Shown here piece after piece: positions 55,201-64,000 of a stretch of 64,000 bases of DNA. How positions within the stretch are numbered: the stretch's first letter is position 1; the number at the start of each line of letters is the position of its first letter. The notes under the pieces were generated by a model, which saw only the letters and a program-made list of their open reading frames with translations, did not search any database and had not been told where the DNA came from. A program made the position numbers and the translations under genes. The stretch comes from Apostichopus japonicus (taxonomy: Eukaryota; Echinodermata; Holothuroidea; Aspidochirotida; Stichopodidae): the NCBI RefSeq assembly GCF_037975245.1, contig NC_092568.1, positions 37,412,501-37,476,500 on the forward strand, written 5' to 3'.

Positions 55201-58200
55201 AATGCCACAGAATCAGGTTGAAGGTCACAAGATGACTTTAAACAATCACGGATAAAGATCTCTACAAAGTTATTTGTTAGAACTGTCACAGAACGACCGA
55301 TTCCATCTGTCACGGATAGAGACAGGATCCACTGTTGATCTATCAAAACTGTATTGATAATTTGCATAAAGGCTGCCCTCGTTGTTGCACATCTGTTTTG
55401 ACTGAAGCAGGAAGAAAAGTCAAATCAAAAGTAATTTATAGTTCTTTTATTATAAAGCTGACACTGTAGCACTGGCAGACTTTGCTTTAGAGATTGTATG
55501 TGATTGAATGATTTTCAATCACAGAATAAACTATTTTCAACCAGTGAATTAAGGATAAATTCTAAAAACTGTATTTTTCTAACTTGTCAGCACTGTGAGA
55601 TCTGTAGCATGGGAGTTGCTTTTTCTGCTTCAGATTTTGTGAAGTTAATGAATGACAAATGTAAAGTTTGTTTACGACAAACGTTGTGAGCTTCATTGAA
55701 AGCTTGAGGTTAAGCTGATACCTGGGATATCAATATTATATAAATGTAAATACTTTTTTTTATTTGCAAACATGTGGTATTCTTCCCCTTAGCAACAACT
55801 TTGCACACAAAATGATTACAATAATAATACAGCTTTTCTGCAGATTAAAGAGATTGTAGAGTAAATAAATGTGACAAAACCCTGGGAAAAAGTGAAACTA
55901 AGACAAGATTATCTAATGTTCTTACCAAGAAGAAATCCAAGAATAGGATTTTAGTAGAGGCAAAACATCTTTGAAAAACTGGTTGATAATTGCAGAAATT
56001 GTTCCAGCTTTCTTAACGTGAGCTTCAATTAGATTCTTGACCTGTTGACAAATAAACATTGTTGTTTAAATTGAAGTTTGGCAAAATGGAGCTTATATCA
56101 TCAGTGATTTATTCAATAATTTGTATTCTTTTCAGACAGAGCTATCATGACTAATTCAAATTTATGGTGAATTCTTGCAAACTGTTTCTATGCGACATGC
56201 CTAATTCCCTCACAGTTTTCCCTATTCCAGATATTTTGGGGTTCGAAAATTGTAACCCTCTTTAAGTTTTGCTAGACAGGTTTGAAAATTTCTTATTAAG
56301 ACCAATACTTCTTGAGTTCAGAAGCAAGTACTGACAGTGGTTAATACTGACATTAAAACTGAAATCAACATTGCATAAGACTACTGAATATTGAACAACC
56401 ATAGCAAAAACAACAACGATAAATATTAATAACAGTAGATGTTATTTAAGGTCTTGAAGACAGCGAGTTAACAACCAAGTGTTCATGTCCAACACTGGCT
56501 GCTGAGACAAATAGTTGTCTTTCTGTCTGTTACACTCACCATTAGCAGAATTCCATGTAACTGGTTTTGATTTACACAATCCTGAGGAGTTGATGGAAGT
56601 GACTGGATTAAGGAGACTAGCATTGAATTGACATCATTGAGTGACACCAGCGATGACAGAGCTCTTGCAGCCATACACCTGGTCTTGTAAACTGCACACT
56701 GTGAACAACTATTAAAAGGAAAGAAAATGGACAAACATAGAGGGTAGCTTCATTTGTCAAACTCTCGAATAAAATAAATTCAAAGGATATCTCTACAGAA
56801 CATATATGATGCAAATGCATTTTTTCATCAAATTGAACAAATTTTTCATGGTATTTAATGATTCAGTTTATGTTAATATTGCTTGTTCTAAATACTCTCA
56901 AATATTCTTATCAGACTAAAGAGTTCCAGCTATACTAATAAAAGGCACCATTAGTGTATACTGCCCCCATATACTCTCTAACCAAGCTGTACAAGAACCG
57001 AATCCCTGCAGTGCTTTTTGCCCTAATACTCATCATTTCTAAATAGTATCATCTCTACAATTACCGGACAATAAGCAGTATTATCTCTTCATTACCTGAT
57101 GACAAGTGGTATCATCTCTTTTGTGCTGAGAGAAGCTGTTTCAACCTCTTGGTAGGAAGGATGAAGATGAGAGAGGATAATAAGTGTTGGAAATAAACTG
57201 GGATGAAGTAGACTGCTCTCCTCACTGTCAAAAAATATATAAAAAATAAAATCTACCATGAATGAAAAAGAGAAGAGTAGAGTTTGGGAGGGGGTCCTAC
57301 TGGTGCATAAACTGCTAGAGGCTCAGTGGTGCAACTGGCTGTGCTGGGAGCTTGAAACAAGTGATGCATATGGCACATCAGACAAAACTAGCACCTTTTG
57401 CAACCAACAGGAAAATGATACCTTCTGCCTAATAAGATGGCAGCACTTTGGCACATTGGACTTGGCATAGCACATTGGACTTGGCATAGCATCAGTTCAG
57501 AGCCGGTATACCTGTAAGCCAATCCATCCCTGGGCTGCCTGTTAGATAGCTTGGCTGCTTGCTCAACTCCAGTTTGATTATGCTAGACTGATCAATAGTT
57601 CATCTGCTACAGTGATCTATCAGCATTAAATTAATAAATGCATAGTTTGAAGAAAAAGAATATAATTTTGTACTGCATTACAGGTCTAACCTTAGCACCA
57701 ATCATTATACCTCAAGTGACCTCTCAATATCACCTGAAGTAATTCTAGTAATCATTGACCTTCAACTGCCAAACACATCAACTGAATAACTATTTCAACA
57801 ATCATGATTATTAAACAAACTTTCATGAAAACCTATCAATATCTGTGGCTTTTCAAATATAAAATGACCTCAAACTGAAGTGTGACCTTAGATTCACGAG
57901 CAGGAGTTGATGGGGGATTCGAAAAGAGGTAGGGTGTAGTCCTGAGGTCCTTGAAGCTGAATCCCATTTTAGCTAAGAGGGTTCCCTATGAAAAAAATTA
58001 AATTGCTACTTGAAATTTTTGCATTCTGAGGCATTTGTAGGCTACAAGTTTAGTTTATAGTTTGGTGTACACTAAAAGTTGTGCTTATAACTACCTTTTT
58101 TGTATTAAGTTGAGAGGGGAATGGGGGGAGGGGAACACCCACATGAATCAGTGTGGCCTGAGACATGAGCCATAATTATGCTTCCACTGAAATTCCTTGA

Positions 58201-61200
58201 ACAGGCAAAATTATCTACAACGCAGTCGCCCCTTATGAACGACTTTGTGATTACCCATTTGCCCACTTCCAAATAATGAATACAGTTTAATTTTAAAAAA
58301 CTTTGACCTCACATTCCTGAACAACCAAACTGACCCAGTACACTCCCACTCGGTATGTGATAATTTGGTGGATATCCATCCATTTGTACAGTATTTTTAT
58401 TATTTTTTGTTTTGTTTGTTGAACCATTCTACACATTCACAAGAATGGTTTAATGTAACAATTTACGATATTGCTGATCCTTCAATAATTTTTCAGTAAA
58501 ACATAAAATGGATTAAATGAATGAATAATTCAGATCAGAGGCAGACTGTACCTAGACTCAAGGCTTGACTGCAGCTGTTTGATCAGAAATGCATGAAGCG
58601 ACGGGAAACGGGAAAAGAATTCACGTCCGGTCATACTGTAAAGTAAACAAGAAACATGAATCGTGAAAAAAATATCTTGTGAAAAATAAGTATAATAATG
58701 TAAGTAATAGTTGATACTTAAAACTGAAAAAGTCTTCCCTAAATTAATTAAACCTCTATCTACCATACTCTGTGATATCTTCAAGGAATATTTCAGAGAC
58801 AAATCTATTTTTGACATGTAAATAAAAAAAAGATAAAATTTTCCATGCACTTCCTAAATGCCTGTTTCCAGATATATGTAAAGACTATTCATTTGCACCA
58901 ACAGTGAACTTGAAGGTGTGATGTCATAGATGTGCACCGATCAAAAATATTTGTTTTAATTTTCTTTATCTTTCACTCTGTTTTGACTGTGAATTGGATT
59001 CAGTTCCAACTTTTGTAGGAATTAAATTAACATGTCAATCATTGACCCAAGTCACCACATTTATCTCTGACATAAAAAACCTCACAAAGTTCTTTTTAAG
59101 AAAGGCAGAAGTCCCATCTTAATGTCATATGATCCAGGTATTAATACTACAAACATTACATGAGCTGACACTCACACTACAAAGAGTTTAACATTCGTAC
59201 AGACCGAAGTAAAAAGACAATTTTTACCAATTTTTCTTGCTCAGTTCATCCTTTTCTCGATTGACTCCAAATATCCTTGTAACCAGAGCACTGAAGAGAA
59301 GTGTAGATGAGTTTCTAACCTGTGATCAACAACCAATAAAGATGATAAAAATCAAATATTCAATATTTGTTTTCTGGTTTACTAAGTTTCATATTTTCAA
59401 CTTGCATATTTGCACTTTAAAGCTGTTTCTTATTATTAATATTTTAAAATCCTTCATATTTTTGCTCTTGTCTTCTGTTGAAGGCCTTTCAATAAATACT
59501 GTTTAAAAATCCCTGCTGGAAGTACCAAAAGACAAAACAAAGCAACCTCTGCTATAGCATCAAATTGCAAATTTATGTCAATTTGATGCATAAAATCATG
59601 ACAAAGTGACAAGGAATGTACAAATTAAGAAACACATCTCAAAATTACAAATAAAATTAATATCAATAGTAATTGACAAAAATACAGCTAGTATTTTAAA
59701 CTTATTATTAGAAATATCGGCCAAATATTTTGATCACATTTCATGGATAAAGAGACTGGAGACATAGAACAGAATAAAGAAAAAATAACAAAAGATATGA
59801 GTTCTTTTCAAGACCTTATCATGTTAATCTTATTGCAAATTTCATTTCTTGATGACTCCCCCCACTACACAGCCCCACCCCTAACATCCAACCACCCACC
59901 CCTGCCCGCCACATTCAGTGTCAGATCCCCCTCGCTGCGATAATAAAGTATCTAGCATATCTAGCATAAAGAGAGGTGACGTACCGCCCACTGCTTAGAT
60001 CCAAATCCCCCCACTGCTGCTACCACACCTTCAGCCACAAACTGGAACACTTCCTCTCCGAGTCGAGTGTCACGATACAATGCCCTCAAGATGTTAAGAG
60101 CATGGACCTAGAGAAAGATGAAACAAAGGAGAAATAGATACAATGCCCTCAAGATGTTAAGAGCATGGACCTAGAGAAAGATGAAACACTGAAAAAATGA
60201 GAAACAGATACAATGCCCTCAAGATGTTAAGAGCATGGACCTACAGAAAGATGAAACAAATGAGAAATAGATACAATGCCCTCAAGATGTTAAGAGCATG
60301 GACCTAGAGAAAGATGAAACAAATGAGTTATAGAGACAATGCCCTCAAGATGTTAAGAGCATGGACCTAGAGAAAGATGAATCACTGAAAAAATGAGAAA
60401 CAGATACAATGCCCTCAAGATGTTAAGAGCATGGACCTAGAGAAAGATGAAACAAATGAGAAATAGATACAATGCCCTCAAGATGTTAAGAGCATGGATC
60501 TAGAGAAAGATGAAAAAAATGAGTTATAGAGACAATGCCCTCAAGATGTTAAGAGCATGGACCTAGAGAAAGATGAATCACTGAGAAAATGAGAAACAGA
60601 TACAATGCCCTCAAGATGTTAAGAGCATGGACCTAGAGAAAGATGAAACAAAGGAGAAATAGATACAATGCCCTCAAGATGTTAAGAGCATGGACCTAGA
60701 GAAAGATGAATCACTGAAAAAATGAGAAACAGATACAATGCCCTCAAGATGTTAAGAGCATGGACCTAGAGAAAGATGAAACAAATGAGAAATAGATACA
60801 ATGCCCTCAAGATGTTAAGAGCATGGACCTAGAGAAAGATGAATCACTGAAAAAATGAGAAACAGATACAATGCCCTCAAGATGTTAAGAGCATGGACCT
60901 AGAGAAAGATGAAACAAATGAGTAATAGATACAATGCCATCAAGATGTTAAGAGCATGGACCTAGAGAAAGATGAATCACTGAAAAAATGAGAAACAGAT
61001 ACAATGCCCTCAAGATGTTAAGAGCATGGACCTAGAGAAAAGATGAATAACTGCAGAGTTCAGAATTAATCTCTTGAAAGTTTATGTTCTAATAGTATTA
61101 TCATGTAACAAGGACCTCTGGACTTCAAAATGAAGAAAAGGGCTCATTCGACTGTAGTCCTTGCGAGCCACTGTTCCTAAATCTGACTTCTTAATACGTT

Positions 61201-64000
61201 TTTGCAGCATTGTAAGAAGTTTATGTCGAATTAAAGAAATCTTAGCGTTGTAATAGATGTAAATACAACAGCTTTATCATTAACCTGTCTGTATTCTGTG
61301 CATGTTTTTGTCCCTTCTGTTATTGTTACTTATCATTAAGCCTTTGAAGAAGATCCTGCTAGGATCGAGACGTCTTACTTTTACACAAAGTATTATTTCC
61401 ATAACAACTCACCTTTTCGGCAGTTTCGCTGTTACTCTCAGCAGCAACCAGCTTAATTAGTGAACGCATTGTTTCTTTGAGATTAGTTTTTCCGAGAACA
61501 TCTGGTTCTGTACCAACGATAGCCTGTGAGAGCAGAGAGAGCAAGGTTCTATGTTATCTTATTAGAGCAAGAACTATTACAGAAACCTGGAACTATTAAC
61601 TTTATCTTGGTGTCAAATAGCAGTAACTGTAACAAGTTGTTGTTGAAAAGCAAACACAAAAGTATATATATATATATATATATATCTAGTATCACTGTCC
61701 TGAAATGTGTGATTATCGAAAACAAAAGTTAGGAATGCAGACATAAGAAATTTCCATTGGATACTTATAGTGTATTTTCTTATGGTTGACTGATCTCTCC
61801 ATTGGTCATAAGGTACAAGCGAGGGCTTCAGAAAACTGGAACATTTCAAGTTACTCAACTGTTACAAAATATTTAGTACTGGTCAAACTCAAAATATCAA
61901 ACTTCACTCTAATCTGTGACTGTAGATGGAGGTGAGGGGGAGGTAAAGGGATGGTGGGGGGGGACAAATGGTAACTAAGTTCCTCCAGTATTTGATTAAT
62001 CTTTCGTTCTAAATATAAGCTGAAAATTACACTAATATTAGTTTATGTCAATTATTCGTGCACCTTTCTCTCACAACCTTCCAACCCCTCCCTCTCCCAA
62101 CCCCAACTTCCTCCCCTCCCTCCCCCCTCCAAACAAATGTTGAAACTGTCCATAGAATTCATAATACCTGAATGGCAAATGGAACCCCAGCACTCCTCCT
62201 TGTTGCACACAGTAGTCCTGTTCCCATGGTAACTGCTGATAGGAGGTCATGCAGCCATTGTCGAGGAAGACAAGCTAGGGCAGAGTTACTTGATCTGATG
62301 AAGAAGGATGAGGGGTAAGTCTAAAATGTGGAAGCATTTGGGGCTTTTCTTGTCAATTTGACATTCTGCTCTTGAATGTTGTTAAGAAACCTATGAGATA
62401 TTTGAAAGCTGCATATGAAGTCTTGTTTTACTTAGGTATAACTATGACTGCTACATCACTCCAATGCACAAACACACATTGCCTGATTTTATGTTTCTCC
62501 ATATGGAACATTTGAATCAGGGGGTTGTTACCTTGACATTCGTGAACTCTGAATAGTGTTCTTTCAAATCTTGTTTCTCCAAACTAATATAATTACTTCC
62601 CAGCTGATTAAATTTGTATTGTTCCATAGTATTAAGGCAAGTAAACAAATCCTGTTTAGTTCCATTTTCCACTTCAACTATAAAGCTTGTAAAATACACA
62701 TATGAAGTAGTGTGAATTACAAACAAATCAAGAACATTTGAACAAAACTCTGGCTCTGTTTAAAATAATCGTGCATTTGAGCTCATGCATGATTAAAGTG
62801 CAAAGGTTGTCTTTATCTGGATAAATTACAATCGTGCTCTGAGCAGAAAATCAGCAGGCCAAAACTGAGCCAAAATACGCAAAAAACAAAATAATAATAT
62901 TGAAGCTGCTTAAGTTAATAGAACTAAACAGACAACAAGCGTCATTAGCGCACTAACCTCCACAGTCTCACACAGAGCTTTTCAAAACCAGCGTAGGCTA
63001 GCTCAAATGCACCACGATGTTTGGACTCCATAAGCAGCTTCAAAAATAACTTTCCCATGTCTTCAACCTGAGAGAATTATAGAAGGCAAAGACTTGATAT
63101 ACAGAATGGACACAAGCATTATCATTTCTTTTGATTAAGTTTGGACCATTCCCCCAAACCATCATCTCCATCAAATCAACAGCCCCTTCCCTCTCCATCA
63201 AATCAACAACACTTCCCCTGCCCTCTCCATCAAATCAACACCCCTCCATTCTCCATCAAATCAACAGCCCCTCCACTCCATCAAATCAACAGCCCCTCCC
63301 CTCCACCAAATCAACACCCCCTCTGTTCTCCATTAAATCAACACCACCTCCCCTCTCCATCACTTCTCACCTTAGCTCAAGATATAGCCAGTTATATTAA
63401 GTCCTTTATCACAAATTCTTGTTCCCCTCACCATACACTGTTAGAGGATTGGTAGCCTGCCACTGATACTGACAACATATGATAAAGTGGGTCTGTGTAG
63501 CATGTGATTTGATGCATGTGATCTATAGCTTGTGGCCTATAGCTTGTGGCCTATAGCTTGTGGTCTGCAGCTTGTGGTCTACAGCTTGTCGACTACAGCT
63601 TGCAGTTATGTAAATGTGGTTCTGGAGCTTATTAACCTGTATCAACTGGTGGTATAGCTCATGAATCTATAGCACATGGTCCTCAGCATGAAGTAATGTA
63701 GGGTGTGAACCTAGAGCAAAACTGCATCACATTGTGGTGTAGCACATGTTAGTGTTGTATGGGCATGAATCATGTGCAACACACCCTTGTTTTAAGCAGA
63801 TGGGTTATAATTGTAACAGATTTTACCACTATTATCACAACATGAATTATTACTAAACAAAAGTATGCAATTATTTGAACCTTCTCAAATTAAATTCTAT
63901 ATTTCATAGCTAACAAGAATGACTCAATTAAGACTAATTAAGATTAAGAATAAACTAACATATTAAACTGAATTTGATATTTTACTGAGAATTACTCACA
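49226..64000 (-). CDS. THADA: THADA, tRNA 2'-O-methyltransferase cofactor (C-terminal 16 exons)
   Basis: Exons on minus, high to low: 63067-62958, 62288-62168, 61523-61413, 60107-59985, 59319-59228, 58635-58552, 57224-57096, 56708-56540, 56041-55926, 55401-54822, 54208-54081, 53310-53247, 52347-52203, 51125-51000, 50726-50557, 49726-49226. All join in frame with GT-AG ends: 922 codons and a stop, about half of the roughly 1950-residue vertebrate protein. A GTGAGT donor starts at 63999, so the preceding exon ends at the window edge. Recognition rests on blocks that follow human THADA in order: HRGAFELAYAGFEKL, CATRRSAGVPFAIQ, VHALNILRALYRDTRLGE, TGREFFSRFPSLHAFL, MAARALSSLVSLNDV, NQLHGILL. The protein is a HEAT/ARM solenoid with a DUF2428 region; THADA and yeast Trm732 assist FTSJ1/Trm7 in 2'-O-methylating tRNA position 32. 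The last exon starts ESTKFFERGE and is the least conserved. Introns hold a hAT-like element (51366-52132) and an unusual acceptor array (60108-61045). Confidence 0.93.
51366..52132. mobile_element. hAT-like element, 767 bp, in a THADA intron
   Basis: Flanked by perfect 8-bp repeats CTCATAAC (51358-51365 and 52133-52140). Inverted ends CAAGGGCGGCGGAA and TTCCGCCGCCCTTG. The part near 51830-51963 (AAATCAAATTGGGCTCCTAC) matches, in reverse, about 35690-35850. It lies in the intron between exons 52347-52203 and 51125-51000, ending only 71 bp from the upstream exon's donor. No transposase ORF. Confidence 0.85.
60108..61045. repeat. Minisatellite made of a THADA splice acceptor and exon start, 14 extra copies
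   Basis: The real exon's TACAATG word lies at 60076. Copies lie at 60139, 60209, 60272, 60335, 60405, 60468, 60531, 60601, 60664, 60734, 60797, 60867, 60930 and 61000, with spacings of 63 or 70 bp. On the minus strand each unit reads a pyrimidine-rich stretch, TTTCTCTAG, then the first 30-odd bases of the exon (GTCCATGCTCTTAACATC and GAGGGCATTGTATC). The array lies in the intron directly upstream of the true exon in transcription order. All copies keep the AG. Confidence 0.95.
63165..63360. repeat. Minisatellite, CTCCATCAAATCAACA units
   Basis: About eight units of 22-31 bp, CTCCATCAAATCAACAGCCC with variable C-rich ends, in the THADA intron nearest the window edge. Open frames across it are artefacts. 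Confidence 0.8.
63521..63606. repeat. Short tandem repeat, ATAGCTTGTGGCCT units
   Basis: Five to six copies of a 15-16 bp unit, CTATAGCTTGTGGC with drift to CTACAGCTTGTCGA, in a THADA intron. Confidence 0.75.

Overview
The window is eukaryotic: all recognised genes but one are split by GT-AG introns, the DNA is AT-rich and crowded with (TA)n tracts, minisatellites, hAT-like DNA elements, SINEs and LINE fragments. The gene families (expanded WSCD-type sulfotransferases, a THADA orthologue) and the frequent AGGCCTA-type words suggest a marine deuterostome invertebrate, perhaps an echinoderm. The organism is an inference; nothing in the window proves it.

Layout. (1) 1-14.5 kb, minus strand: a tandem cluster of Golgi-type membrane sulfotransferase genes of the WSCD class. 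Gene A (exon 1 and the first bases of exon 2) runs off the left edge. Gene B (3885-7757) has all four exons, but exon 2 is split by a 1.09 kb hAT-like element, which itself holds a second hAT-like element. Gene C (9757-14499) looks intact, 317 aa, with a 14-unit satellite-like array in its third intron. (2) 14.5-22.6 kb: repeats and no convincing gene, including a 5'-truncated LINE with a 16-bp target duplication. (3) 22.6-30.5 kb, plus strand: gene D, same four-exon plan, but exon 1 encodes a roughly 740-residue Pro/Gln/Asn-rich stem with 28 tandem hexapeptides, giving a predicted 1016-aa enzyme. (4) 30.5-40.2 kb: SINEs, a LINE reverse-transcriptase relic, and a composite of hAT-like pieces inside a CCATCC-type microsatellite. 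(5) 40.2-41.9 kb, plus strand: an intronless 560-aa ORF of unrecognised family, with nuclear and coiled-coil-like features. (6) 42-49 kb: non-coding, with a tandem repeat carrying a perfect DR1 nuclear-receptor motif. (7) 49.2-64 kb, minus strand: the last 16 exons (922 codons) of THADA, the tRNA 2'-O-methylation cofactor; its intron upstream of the exon ending at 60107 holds 14 tandem copies of that exon's own splice acceptor.

How the parts relate. The four sulfotransferase genes share exon number, exon sizes and phase-1 introns throughout, so exon 1 (anchor plus stem) is a separable module while exons 2-4 (PAPS-binding and catalytic parts) are conserved. A and B arose by a recent segmental duplication. 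C and D are divergently oriented. The 560-aa gene and THADA converge on the 42-49 kb gap and have no obvious functional link to the sulfotransferases.
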